The notes under the pieces: model-generated
The model's input: the letters and a program-made list of their open reading frames with translations, nothing else
The model's database searches: none
What the model was told of the DNA's origin: nothing
Part shown: in pieces, positions 52,908 through 61,584 of the stretch
Layout of the letters: each line of letters begins with the position of its first letter
Numbering within the stretch: position 1 is the stretch's first letter
Position numbers and translations under genes: made by a program
Assembly (NCBI RefSeq): GCF_002160135.1
Contig: NZ_NFJZ01000010.1
Coordinates: 1 to 64,000, forward strand
Reading direction: 5' to 3'
DNA length: 64,000 bases
From: Lachnoclostridium sp. An196
Lineage (GTDB): Bacteria; Bacillota; Clostridia; Lachnospirales; Lachnospiraceae

Positions 52908-53903
52908 ATGCTCAACGAAAAGCTAAATTTTCTGGAGACGATTCGCACCGATGGAAAACCGGATCATCTCTGCAACAGTTTCACAGCCTTTAAGGTCCTA
53001 GGCGGTGATCCGGTATTCCAGTACGTGCGCGGCAACCGTATCCGCGGCACCAATTCTTATGACCGTTGGGGAACCTATATCACATTCCCGGAGGATCAGC
53101 CCGCCGCAGTGCCCTTGGTGACGCCGGAGAACCAGGTTATCCAGGATATTGAAAACTGGAAAGAATATGTAAAAGTGCCGGATCTGAGGGCAAACTGCTC
53201 CCAGGGATGGGAAGCCGTACAGAAGCAGAAGGCGGAAGCGCCGGAAGACTGTCTGACCATGACCGTCATGGGTACCGGCATCTTCGAGCAGATGCACATG
53301 CTTATGACCTTTGAGGATACACTCTGCAACCTGCTTCTCTACCCGGATGAAACCCATGAGCTGATTGACGCAATTACCGAATACCGCCTGGAGTACATGA
53401 AGCTGGTCGTAGAAAACCTTCATCCTGACGTTATCCTGTCCCATGACGATTTTGGAAGCAAAACCAGCCTGTTCATGAAACCCGAAGTATGGCGTGAGTT
53501 CTTCAAAGAGCCTTACCGCAGACTGTACCGTTATCTGCATGATAACAACGTAATCGTCATGCACCATTCAGATTCTTACTGTGAATCGATTGCGGTAGAT
53601 ATGGCGGAAATCGGCGTGGATATCTGGCAGGGAGTACTTCCCACCAATAATATACCGGCCATCACCAAAGAACTGGACGGCCGCATGGCTCTGATGGGCG
53701 GTATCGATTCCTCCATCGACCGGGAAGACGTGACTGAGGATGAAATCCGCAAAGAGACACAGCGGGCATTGAAAGAATACGGAGATCTGAAACATTTTAT
53801 TCCGTGCATGACCTACGGCGGTCCCGGAACCATCTATCCGCAGGTAGAAAACATTATCATCGATGAGATCAATCGTTACAACCAGGAGAACTTTCGCGCA
53901 TAA
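52908..53903 (+). CDS. Uroporphyrinogen decarboxylase-superfamily protein 3 (H-x-D variant)
   Basis: 331 residues, UroD/MtaA-type barrel (GTNSYDRWGTYITFPEDQ; VILSHDDFGSKTSLFMKPEV). At the zinc-ligand position where the two paralogues at 20804 and 21895 have H-x-C, this protein reads MHHSDSYC, i.e. His-Ser-Asp, with a Cys 77 residues further on (HFIPCMTYGG). The first cysteine ligand is thus replaced by Asp, which points to a different metal site or reaction. Operon with an SLC13 carrier 24 bases downstream; LysR regulator divergent. Not a haem-pathway HemE. Substrate unknown. Confidence 0.85.
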   Translation: MLNEKLNFLETIRTDGKPDHLCNSFTAFKVLGGDPVFQYVRGNRIRGTNSYDRWGTYITFPEDQPAAVPLVTPENQVIQDIENWKEYVKVPDLRANCSQGWEAVQKQKAEAPEDCLTMTVMGTGIFEQMHMLMTFEDTLCNLLLYPDETHELIDAITEYRLEYMKLVVENLHPDVILSHDDFGSKTSLFMKPEVWREFFKEPYRRLYRYLHDNNVIVMHHSDSYCESIAVDMAEIGVDIWQGVLPTNNIPAITKELDGRMALMGGIDSSIDREDVTEDEIRKETQRALKEYGDLKHFIPCMTYGGPGTIYPQVENIIIDEINRYNQENFRA

Positions 53904-53927
53904 GCGCCGGTAAGGGGGAGACTGCAA

Positions 53928-55370
53928 ATGAAATCAAACGCAATGAAAATGTACAAACATCTGATCATCGCCGTAGTGATCGGCCTGATCATTCTTTTGG
54001 CGGTGCAGCCTGTAAATGGTCTGACCGTAATAGGAGTAAGAACTCTCGCCGTCATGATCCCGACTCTCTATCTATGGCTGACTGTAGGCACCACCTGGAC
54101 TTCGCTCTTATTCCTGGGATTCCTGGTTATGACCGGCGCTATGACATCCACGGAAGTCTGGGCAGGCTCCGTAGGACATTTTTCCGTCATCTCCATGATT
54201 GTGTTCATGATGCTGAACTACTGTCTGACAGAAACCGGCGTTATCGACTTGGTCTGCAGCTGGTTCATCACTCGTAAAATAGTCAACAACCGTCCCTACG
54301 TGTTCCTCTGCATGTTCTTTGCTTCTATGATGATTCTTGGCATGTTTATGGACAACCTATCCCTTGCCGTCATCTATGTGGGTATCGCCGTGGTGCTTGC
54401 AGAAAAACTGGGGCTGAAAAAAGGACAGCCCTTCTACACCTGTATGTTCATGGGCATTATGTGGGTAGATACCGTCATTTCTATCGCTTCGCCGATCGCC
54501 CATGCACCCTGCCTGATCCTAATGGGATATATGTCCACGCAGCTGGGCATTGATGTGAGCTATGGCCAGTGGCTGGCTGTAGGCGTTCCTTTCGCGATCC
54601 TGATGTTCATTGTCATCATCATCTGCGTCAATATCTGGCGTCCGGACACCTCCGCCTATATCAACTATGATGTAGAAGCAGAAAAACGCAATATGCGTCC
54701 GCTGGATACCCGGGGCAAAATTTCCGCCGCTATATTCATCGTCATGCTGTTCATGATTCTGTTCCCGGAACTGGGAAGCGGACTTCTTCCATCCTTCTGT
54801 GCATACTGGAAAAACGTCGGCGTTATCGTGGTGGCTATTCTGGCCGTGTCTCTGCTTTGCGTCATCCATGTGGACGACAAACCGCTCCTGGATATTAACG
54901 CGGCTTATAAGAGCCTTCCCATGGGCGCGATCATTTTCGCCGGTGTTGTCAGCGTTATGGCTACTCCGGTTACTTCGGAAGCCACCGGCATCAACGTATG
55001 GATGGCAAATGTACTTCAGCCGCTGTTTACTGGTGTAAACCCGTTTGTTGTCGTCATCGCTCTGACACTGGGAGCTGTGCTCATGACGAATTTCATGTCC
55101 AATATCGTTACAATGACTATTTTCTTCAATATTGGTGTAGCCCTGCTAAGCGGAGGTTCCACAAACATGGGTATGTTCGCAATGCTGATCGGCTTTGCCT
55201 CCTCCATGGCTACTCTGACACCGTCTGCCTGCGCACCTATGCCGCTGGTATTCGGTCCGGGCCACGTAACGATGAAAAACAGCTTCCGGGTAAATCTGAT
55301 CTTCATTCTGTTGTCAGTCGTAGTCATGTTCGCATTTGTTGTACCGTTTACGCCATTTATTATTCACTGA
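53928..55370 (+). CDS. SLC13/ArsB-type anion permease
   Basis: 480 residues, about 12 membrane helices. DASS/ion-transporter superfamily with the duplicated hairpin segments MGIMWVDTVISIASPIAHAP and TNFMSNIVTMTIFFNIGVAL, and SACAPMPLVFGPGH at the end. Likely Na+ or H+ coupled uptake of an organic anion. Second gene of the UroD-like operon, so it probably imports the substrate of that enzyme. Start ATG follows AAGGGGGAG. Followed by a clear terminator. Confidence 0.88.
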   Translation: MKSNAMKMYKHLIIAVVIGLIILLAVQPVNGLTVIGVRTLAVMIPTLYLWLTVGTTWTSLLFLGFLVMTGAMTSTEVWAGSVGHFSVISMIVFMMLNYCLTETGVIDLVCSWFITRKIVNNRPYVFLCMFFASMMILGMFMDNLSLAVIYVGIAVVLAEKLGLKKGQPFYTCMFMGIMWVDTVISIASPIAHAPCLILMGYMSTQLGIDVSYGQWLAVGVPFAILMFIVIIICVNIWRPDTSAYINYDVEAEKRNMRPLDTRGKISAAIFIVMLFMILFPELGSGLLPSFCAYWKNVGVIVVAILAVSLLCVIHVDDKPLLDINAAYKSLPMGAIIFAGVVSVMATPVTSEATGINVWMANVLQPLFTGVNPFVVVIALTLGAVLMTNFMSNIVTMTIFFNIGVALLSGGSTNMGMFAMLIGFASSMATLTPSACAPMPLVFGPGHVTMKNSFRVNLIFILLSVVVMFAFVVPFTPFIIH

Positions 55371-55388
55371 TCTTTTCTTCCTGTTTCC

Positions 55389-55427
55389 AAAAAACGCGGC
55401 GCCGGATATTTCCGGTACCGCGTTTTT
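55389..55427. terminator. Bidirectional terminator
   Basis: AAAAAACGCGG pairs with CCGCGTTTTT, with an inner CCGG/CCGG stem, giving T-tracts on both strands. Ends the SLC13 operon and the convergent sulfite-reductase-like gene. Confidence 0.85.
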
Positions 55428-55442
55428 ACGTTCACAATATAT

Positions 55443-56396
55443 TTAGCAGGTTGCTCCCCCGGTCGTATGCAGGTTCGCCGCAAGGATTTCTTCTTTTCTC
55501 GCCAGAATATCATCGGAGAGCAGCTGTGCCTCCACATTATCGAATCCCAGACGGTCAATGGTCTGGGCAAAACGCTCGCCGGTCTTCCCCTGTTCCCGGA
55601 ACAGAAGCAGTGCTTTTTCAATCACAGACAGTGCCTCTTCTTTGTCAGTAAATATTTTATGAAGCGCATGTCCCTGAGCGACCTTCTTGCCCCAGCGTCC
55701 GCCGATATAGATCTTATACCCGTAAGTGCCGTCCTCGATCGCGTCAAACGGACATTTTCCCACGCAGCGTCCGCAATTGTTGCAGATATCTTTGTCAATC
55801 TCCAGGATACCATCCACCACTTTAGCCGCGCCTATCGGACAGTTTTTCTCTATCGCGCACTTTTTACATCCGTTGCAGGAATCTTCATCGAAATTGGGAA
55901 TGCGCTGTCCGATGATTCCCAGATCGTTCAGATCCGGTTTCACACAGTTATTGGGACATCCGCCCACGGCGATCTTGAATTTGTGGGGCAGCTGCACCTG
56001 GCGGTAACCCACATAAAATCTTTCATGGATTTCTTTTGCGAGCCCAAAGGAATCCAACAGGCCATACTGGCAGGTCGTACCCTTGCACGCTACTACCGGA
56101 CGGACTTTTGAACCGGTTCCTCCGGTTGTCAGACCTGCTTTCCCGATAAATTCCTGAAACTCTTCGATCTTATCATACGGTACCCCGGGGACTTCCACCG
56201 TCAGACGGGTGGTAAACGCCACTTCCCCGTTCCCAAACTTCTCTGCCGCTTCCGCGATGCAGCGCTGCTGTTCTGCTGTAATCTTTCCGTTCACGGTAAT
56301 AATGCGGGCATTGAAATTATCTGTCCCCTTATTGCTGAGAAATCCCATCGCCTTTACACGTTTCTCATCTGCTGCGCTCACTGTCAATGTTGCCAT
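55443..56396 (-). CDS. Small sirohaem sulfite/nitrite reductase-like protein with ferredoxin domain
   Basis: 317 residues from the ATG at 56396 after AGGAGGG; the longer open frame reads over the neighbour. Nitrite/sulfite reductase ferredoxin-like half, then the sirohaem/[4Fe-4S] cysteines ACKGTTCQYG and GGCPNNCVKP, and two further [4Fe-4S] motifs (CNGCKKCAIEKNC; CNNCGRCVGKC). Length matches single-subunit dissimilatory-type enzymes of Clostridia, not the large assimilatory ones. Reduces sulfite or a related compound, or acts in sulfur transfer. Co-transcribed with a CoA-disulfide reductase (29-base gap). Confidence 0.88.
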   Translation of the reverse strand: MATLTVSAADEKRVKAMGFLSNKGTDNFNARIITVNGKITAEQQRCIAEAAEKFGNGEVAFTTRLTVEVPGVPYDKIEEFQEFIGKAGLTTGGTGSKVRPVVACKGTTCQYGLLDSFGLAKEIHERFYVGYRQVQLPHKFKIAVGGCPNNCVKPDLNDLGIIGQRIPNFDEDSCNGCKKCAIEKNCPIGAAKVVDGILEIDKDICNNCGRCVGKCPFDAIEDGTYGYKIYIGGRWGKKVAQGHALHKIFTDKEEALSVIEKALLLFREQGKTGERFAQTIDRLGFDNVEAQLLSDDILARKEEILAANLHTTGGATC

Positions 56397-56425
56397 ATTC
56401 TTTTCCCTCCTGATTTTCTCTGTAA

Positions 56426-58072
56426 TTATGCTTCTTCCATCGCTTCTTCCACTGCCGCTCTGTTGAAGGTCAGACCGCCTTCCAGCACGCGGGTATTGGT
56501 ATATCCGTAATGCTTCAGCAAGTTCTGGGTCAGATAGGCCCTCTTGCCCTTCGCGCATACCAACAGAAGCGGTTCGTCCTTGCCGAGTCCATCCACCTCT
56601 CCATGAATCCTTGTCAGATCCACATACGGGGCTCCGTCAATGGACGGCGCCGGAGATGCGTCGATGATCCGGTATCCCTCTGCCTTGCCTTCCGCGAATT
56701 CTGCAGGAGTAAAACTTTCCAGCCCTCCGTCCATCTTGTTCATCAGCACGTTTACCGTATGTGTAAGCGGATGAATCGCGGTGGAGAATGGCGGCGCATA
56801 TGCAAAGTCCATATCTGCCAGGTCATCCACCTTCGCCTTCAGAGAGATTGCCGCCACACAGATATCTACGACTTTATCCACTTCTCCTTTTCCGAGCGCC
56901 TGCACGCCCAGAAGCCGTCTGGATTCTTTATCAGCGACCAGTTTGATAATAAAGTTTCCTGCTCCCGGCATATAATGCGCCTTGTCGTCCACTACCGTCA
57001 GTACGGTGACCACGTCGTACCCTGCATCCTTCGCCTGGGCTTCTGAAAGTCCTGTCTTGCCCACATTCAGTTCCGGCAGATGGCAGACCGCCGTTCCCAT
57101 GGCTCCGCTGTAGGAGACATCTCCTCCGGCAATATTCTGTGCCGCCAGACGGCCTGTGATATTGGCGGTGGAACCCATGGGCGACCATGCGTCCCTGCCA
57201 GTAATGCGATTTTTTACCATGGCGCAGTCTCCCACCGCATAAATATCCGGATCATTAGTCTGCATATGGTCATTGACCAATACTGTGCGATTCGGCGCCA
57301 GCTCAATTCCTGTATCCGCCAGGAAGGCCGTGTTGGCGCGTATTCCGATGGAAAGCACCACCGCGTCGGCTTTGACCGCGCGTTTTCCTGTCTGTACTTT
57401 CTCTACTTTGCCGTCTCCCAGTACGCCTTCAAAACGGGTGCCTGTCATGGTATTGATTCCCACATCCGCCAGATGATTTTCCACGTATTCCTGAATCTCA
57501 CTGTCAAATCCGGGAAGCACATGAGGCGCCATATCGATTACATTGCAGCGCACGCCCATGGAATTCAGGTTCTCCGCGATCTCCAGCCCGATAAATCCGC
57601 CTCCGACTACAACCGCTCTTTTGATCTCCCCGGTTTCCACAGCCGCTCTCAGATTTACCGCGTCGTCCGGAGTCCTCATAAAGAATACCTGCGGAAGATC
57701 CAGCCCCGGCAGATCCGGCCGGATCGGAGACGCGCCGGAGGCAATCACCAGTTTATCATAGGACCAGGTGCTCGTCTCTCCCGTATCAACGGAAACTGCT
57801 TCCACCGTCTTGTCTGTCCGATTGATTCCGGTTACCTCCATGCCCGTCAGCACCTTCGCACCGGTCAGTGCCTGAAACTTTTCCGGAGTGTTGACCACCA
57901 GACCCGTGCGATCCGGGATCACATTCCCCACATAATACGGAAGTCCGCAGCCAGCATAAGAAATATCCTTCCCTTTCGTCAGGATTACGACTTCTGCGTT
58001 CTGGTTCTCTCTTTTCAGTTTCGCCGCAACCTTTGTTCCTGCGGCTACGCCTCCCACGATGACTACTTTCAT
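56426..58072 (-). CDS. CoA-disulfide reductase with C-terminal rhodanese domain
   Basis: 548 residues. FAD/NAD(P) disulfide reductase with VVIVGGVAAGTKVAAKLKRE, single active-site Cys42 in SYAGCGLPYY, and AVGDCAMV; then a rhodanese domain (about 450-548) with its Cys in LLLVCAKGKRAYL. This CoADR-Rhd architecture reduces CoA persulfides and polysulfides, or CoA disulfide, with NAD(P)H. Cytoplasmic. Paired with the sulfite-reductase-like protein, it points to inorganic sulfur reduction or redox balance. A LysR gene is divergent. Confidence 0.93.
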   Translation of the reverse strand: MKVVIVGGVAAGTKVAAKLKRENQNAEVVILTKGKDISYAGCGLPYYVGNVIPDRTGLVVNTPEKFQALTGAKVLTGMEVTGINRTDKTVEAVSVDTGETSTWSYDKLVIASGASPIRPDLPGLDLPQVFFMRTPDDAVNLRAAVETGEIKRAVVVGGGFIGLEIAENLNSMGVRCNVIDMAPHVLPGFDSEIQEYVENHLADVGINTMTGTRFEGVLGDGKVEKVQTGKRAVKADAVVLSIGIRANTAFLADTGIELAPNRTVLVNDHMQTNDPDIYAVGDCAMVKNRITGRDAWSPMGSTANITGRLAAQNIAGGDVSYSGAMGTAVCHLPELNVGKTGLSEAQAKDAGYDVVTVLTVVDDKAHYMPGAGNFIIKLVADKESRRLLGVQALGKGEVDKVVDICVAAISLKAKVDDLADMDFAYAPPFSTAIHPLTHTVNVLMNKMDGGLESFTPAEFAEGKAEGYRIIDASPAPSIDGAPYVDLTRIHGEVDGLGKDEPLLLVCAKGKRAYLTQNLLKHYGYTNTRVLEGGLTFNRAAVEEAMEEA

Positions 58073-58152
58073 TTGTCTCTCCTCTTTCTCGCATTGTTGG
58101 AAATCATTTACATGTTGTTTGTATTATAACACTTGTGTATCTTTTTGAAAAA

Positions 58153-58189
58153 TGATAATATTCTATCATAAATATAGGAAATACCTATA
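58153..58189. promoter_or_regulatory. LysR-type dyads in the sulfur-operon intergenic region
   Basis: Two interrupted palindromes: TGATA-N6-TATCA (58153-58168) and TATAGG-N5-CCTATA (58173-58189). Spaced dyads of this size between a LysR gene and its divergent target are typical binding sites. Confidence 0.6.
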
Positions 58190-58208
58190 CATTCAGGAGG
58201 AACCCCCT

Positions 58209-59129
58209 ATGACTATCCGGCATCTGAAAATCTTTATTGCCGTGGCAGAAACCGGCTCCATGAGCAGAGCGGCCCAGAAGCTGTTTCTCTCTCAGCCCAC
58301 CGTCAGCCAGGCCATCCGGGAACTGGAAGAGAATTATGAAGTCCGGCTGTTCGAACGGCTTTCCAAAAGGCTGTATATCACTCCCGCCGGGCAGGAGCTC
58401 CTGGGATACGCCTACCAGGCGGTGGGACAGTTTGACCAGCTGGAAAGCCGTATGCAGAAAAACAGGCGCCGGGAATCCCTCCGCATCGGAGGGACCATCA
58501 CCGTAGGCGCCTGCCTGTTATCCAATATTATGTCTGATTTCAAAAAAATGCTCCCGGATGCGGAAACTTTCGCCTATGTGGGAAACACCCGTACTATTGA
58601 AGAAAAGCTTCTCCATTCGGAACTGGATATCGCCATTGTAGAAGGAGATATCCGCAATCCGGATCTGATCAGCCTTTCCTGCATCCGCGACTATCTGGTT
58701 CTCGGCTGCTCCCGGGAACATCCGCTTGCCCGGAAAGAGATCCTTCACATTCCGGAACTGAATCATCAATCCTTTGTCATGCGTGAAAAAGGAAGCGGAA
58801 CCAGAGCGCTGTTCGACCGTTTTATCGAAAGGCATCATCTGGATATCCATACAGCATGGGAAGCCACCTGTCCCGAGACCTTCCGCAGCGCCATTCTGGA
58901 TAACGAATGCCTTGCCGTAATATCTGTACGTCTTCTGGAGAGAGATATCCGGGATGGGCAGATCCGCATCTACAATGTAAATACGGATGAGTTTGAAAGA
59001 TCGTTCAGCCTGGTACGGCACAAAGACAAGGTCCCCACCATCTCCATGGACACCATCCGCGATATTGTCAATCGCTACCAGCAGCCTGACTGGCTCGCGA
59101 AGATTCCGGTAGGGACTCTTGTGAAGTAA
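58209..59129 (+). CDS. LysR-family regulator (CysL/CbbR-like)
   Basis: 306 residues from the ATG at 58209 after AGGAGGA; the open frame from 58152 lacks a ribosome site. HTH (FIAVAETGSMSRAAQKLFLS; QPTVSQAIRELEENYEVRLF) and type 2 periplasmic-like ligand domain (LRIGGTITVGACLLSNIMSD). Divergent from the sulfur redox pair, which it likely activates. Its 3' end overlaps the convergent solute-binding gene by 62 bases. Confidence 0.92.
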   Translation: MTIRHLKIFIAVAETGSMSRAAQKLFLSQPTVSQAIRELEENYEVRLFERLSKRLYITPAGQELLGYAYQAVGQFDQLESRMQKNRRRESLRIGGTITVGACLLSNIMSDFKKMLPDAETFAYVGNTRTIEEKLLHSELDIAIVEGDIRNPDLISLSCIRDYLVLGCSREHPLARKEILHIPELNHQSFVMREKGSGTRALFDRFIERHHLDIHTAWEATCPETFRSAILDNECLAVISVRLLERDIRDGQIRIYNVNTDEFERSFSLVRHKDKVPTISMDTIRDIVNRYQQPDWLAKIPVGTLVK

Positions 59130-59991
59130 TACCCCGGGAGTCCGCCTCTCTCTCCGACACTGCCATGCGGATAGCCGTGTCCATCCATCCCAGATAAAGT
59201 CCGTCCTCCACCACCTCATCAATAACCTGGTTGACAGCCTCCAGCAGTTCCGGTTCCCGCTCCACGACGCCGCCTACCACGCCTTCCTGCTCATATTCCA
59301 TCTCAGCCGCTGCCAGCGCCAGAGAAGAGTACTCATCCAGGATGTCGTCTGTCACCTGTGCGTCCAGTGCCAAAGCGTCCGCGCGCCCGGTGTTGACCAT
59401 CTCGATTCCTTCCGAAATCGTGTCTACCAGCTCCATATAGGACTTTGACAGCTGTTCCGTCACCAGCTGAGCCTGCAATGTACCGTACTGGGCGGCCACT
59501 GTAGCGCCTGCGAAATCTTCCAGTTCTTTATATTCGTTTCTCTGAGCCTTTTTTACCAGAAATACCTGCCTGCCCGGCTGATAATAAGGATCCGTGAAAT
59601 CCACATACGCAAGCCTGCTTTCCTCCGGGAGCATGCCAAGCAGCACCAGGTCAACGGTACCCTCTTTGGCCGCTTTCAGGCACTCTTCCATCTCCATCTC
59701 CTGAAACTCCGCCTCTACTCCCAGCTGCTCCGCAATATATTTTCCCAGTTCAACATCCGATCCCTGGTAGCTTATGGCCCCATCATCCTCTTCTACAGAG
59801 AAAGCAAACGGAGCGTAATCCGCCGAAATACCGATCACCAGTTTTCCCGCTTCCCGAACCGCTTCCAGGCGGTTGCCTGACTTATCAAAAATATGCGTCT
59901 CGGCCGCACCGATTCCATCTGCCGACCGGCTGCAGGCAGACACAAGCAGTGCTGCCCCCAGAGACAACAAAACGAATATGATTTTATTCAT
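59068..59991 (-). CDS. Family 3 solute-binding lipoprotein (amino acid type)
   Basis: 307 residues. Signal with lipobox LVSAC (Cys20), then a family 3 ligand-binding domain: GKLVIGISADYAPFAF, DVELGKYIAEQLGVEAEFQE, VDLVLLGMLPEESRLAYVDF, YYQPGRQVFLV. Extracytoplasmic binding of a polar amino acid. No permease or ATPase gene is adjacent, so it is an orphan or works with components elsewhere. The 3' end overlaps the convergent LysR gene. A Ser-rich tail extends past the usual domain. Confidence 0.92.
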   Translation of the reverse strand: MNKIIFVLLSLGAALLVSACSRSADGIGAAETHIFDKSGNRLEAVREAGKLVIGISADYAPFAFSVEEDDGAISYQGSDVELGKYIAEQLGVEAEFQEMEMEECLKAAKEGTVDLVLLGMLPEESRLAYVDFTDPYYQPGRQVFLVKKAQRNEYKELEDFAGATVAAQYGTLQAQLVTEQLSKSYMELVDTISEGIEMVNTGRADALALDAQVTDDILDEYSSLALAAAEMEYEQEGVVGGVVEREPELLEAVNQVIDEVVEDGLYLGWMDTAIRMAVSEREADSRGITSQESLPESSRASQAAGSD

Positions 59992-60036
59992 CTATCTATA
60001 TCCTCAGATCTATCATTTTATAATATAATTTACAGT

Positions 60037-60065
60037 AAAAAAGCTCCGGACATTGATCCGAAGCT
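60037..60065 (-). terminator. Terminator after tRNA-Trp
   Basis: On the minus strand AGCTTCGGA and TCCGGAGCT pair (one G-U) around a 6-base loop, followed by TTTTTT; it starts 5 bases after the tRNA 3' end. Confidence 0.85.
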
Positions 60066-60069
60066 CCAA

Positions 60070-60142
60070 CAGGGACAGAAGGACTCGAACCCTCGACATT
60101 TGGTTTTGGAGACCAACGTTCTACCAACTGAACTATATCCCT
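60070..60142 (-). tRNA. tRNA-Trp (CCA)
   Basis: 73 bases fold as a full cloverleaf: acceptor AGGGATA/TGTCCCT, D-arm GTTCAGTTGGTAGAAC, anticodon arm TTGGT-CTCCAAA-ACCAA with anticodon CCA, T-arm GAGGG-TTCGAGT-CCTTC. Discriminator G; the terminal CCA is not encoded. It stands alone between radA and a solute-binding protein gene, with its own promoter and terminator. Confidence 0.96.
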
Positions 60143-60162
60143 GTATTTCCTAACACTCGGAT

Positions 60163-60191
60163 AATATATCATATTTTCCTTTGAGTGTCAA
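60163..60191 (-). promoter_or_regulatory. tRNA-Trp promoter
   Basis: Minus strand TTGACA (60186-60191), 17-base spacer, TATATT (60163-60168), 20 bases before the tRNA 5' end. Confidence 0.75.
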
Positions 60192-60207
60192 CGAATTTTT
60201 TGCAGCT

Positions 60208-61584
60208 TTACCGCCCACAGATCAATTGCATGGCGTCGCGCACAGAGGCCGCCCCTGCCAGTTCGATCCCTGTGATCTGACGCACCTGCTCCATGGAGCT
60301 CTGCGGAAGCAGGATTCTGAGGAATCCCAGTTTTTTTGCCTCCTGTACTCTCTGCTGCGCCATACTGACTGCCCGGATCTCTCCGCTCAGACCCACTTCT
60401 CCAAAAACCACAGTCTTTTCCGGGATCGGAATATCTTTATAGCTGGAAATGATCGCCATCACCAGCGCCAGATCAATGGCCGGCTCATTCAGACGGATTC
60501 CTCCCGCCACATTTACATATGCGTCATAACCTGACAGCTGAAGATTTAAACGTTTCTCCAGCACTGCCATCAGAAGATTGACTCTGTTCACATCCACACC
60601 CACGGCCGTCCTCCTGGGCAGGCCGAAATTTGTCCGGCATACCAGCGCCTGCACTTCCAGCAGCATAGGACGCGTCCCTTCCATCGTACAGGTAACCACG
60701 GATCCGGAAGCCCCGGGCGGTTTGCCGCTCAGCATATATTCCGAAGGATTTTTTACCTCCCGAAGGCCAGTATCGGACATTTCAAACACGCCGATCTCAT
60801 TGGTAGAACCGAACCGGTTTTTCACGCCCCGCAGGATCCGGTAAGAGGCATGCCGGTCGCCTTCAAAATAGAGTACGGTGTCCACCATATGTTCCAGCAC
60901 CCGCGGTCCTGCCACCGTGCCTTCTTTCGTCACGTGGCCCACAATAAAGATCGTGATATTGTGCTCCTTTGCCAGACGCATAAGCACTCCCGTGGCCTCT
61001 CTTACCTGAGAAACACTTCCGGGCGCAGAAGAAATCTCCTCCTGATACATAGTCTGGATGGAATCAATTACCGCCACCCGTGGCTTTTTTCGAAGCATCA
61101 CTTCTTCTATATCCGTTAGATTCGTCTCGCAAAGCAGCTGCAGCGAATCATGAAAAGTGCCGATCCTGGCCGCCCGCAGCTTGATCTGCTGCAAAGATTC
61201 CTCCCCGGAAATATAAAGTACCTGATCCAGGCTTTTCGACAGATTCCGGCAGACCTGCAAGAGCAGCGTAGACTTTCCGATTCCGGGATCCCCGCCCACC
61301 AGCACAAGAGATCCCGGGACAAGGCCTCCTCCCAATACCTGATCCAGTTCGCACATTCCGGTAAGGATTCTGTTCTGTTCTCCGGTCTGTACCTGACTCA
61401 AGGACACAGGTTCTGATTTCCCTCTGGAATGTTTTTTTCCGGAAGTCTGAGACGCATGCCCCGATCCTGCCGAAGGTTCCTCTACAAAAGTATTCCACTC
61501 GCGGCAGGCCGGGCACTGCCCCGACCATTTGGCCGATTCATAACCGCAGTTCTGACAGAAAAATACTGTTCCATTCTTTTTCAT
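60208..61584 (-). CDS. radA: DNA repair protein RadA
   Basis: 458 residues. N-terminal zinc finger ([20 protein letters not shown]), RecA-like core with Walker [11 protein letters not shown], the RadA-specific KNRFGSTNE motif, and a Lon-like C-terminal domain. Helps branch migration and recombination intermediates. Its ATG overlaps the clpC stop as ATGA, the conserved clpC-radA order of Firmicutes, so it is translated from the clpC message. Confidence 0.97.
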   Translation of the reverse strand: MKKNGTVFFCQNCGYESAKWSGQCPACREWNTFVEEPSAGSGHASQTSGKKHSRGKSEPVSLSQVQTGEQNRILTGMCELDQVLGGGLVPGSLVLVGGDPGIGKSTLLLQVCRNLSKSLDQVLYISGEESLQQIKLRAARIGTFHDSLQLLCETNLTDIEEVMLRKKPRVAVIDSIQTMYQEEISSAPGSVSQVREATGVLMRLAKEHNITIFIVGHVTKEGTVAGPRVLEHMVDTVLYFEGDRHASYRILRGVKNRFGSTNEIGVFEMSDTGLREVKNPSEYMLSGKPPGASGSVVTCTMEGTRPMLLEVQALVCRTNFGLPRRTAVGVDVNRVNLLMAVLEKRLNLQLSGYDAYVNVAGGIRLNEPAIDLALVMAIISSYKDIPIPEKTVVFGEVGLSGEIRAVSMAQQRVQEAKKLGFLRILLPQSSMEQVRQITGIELAGAASVRDAMQLICGR

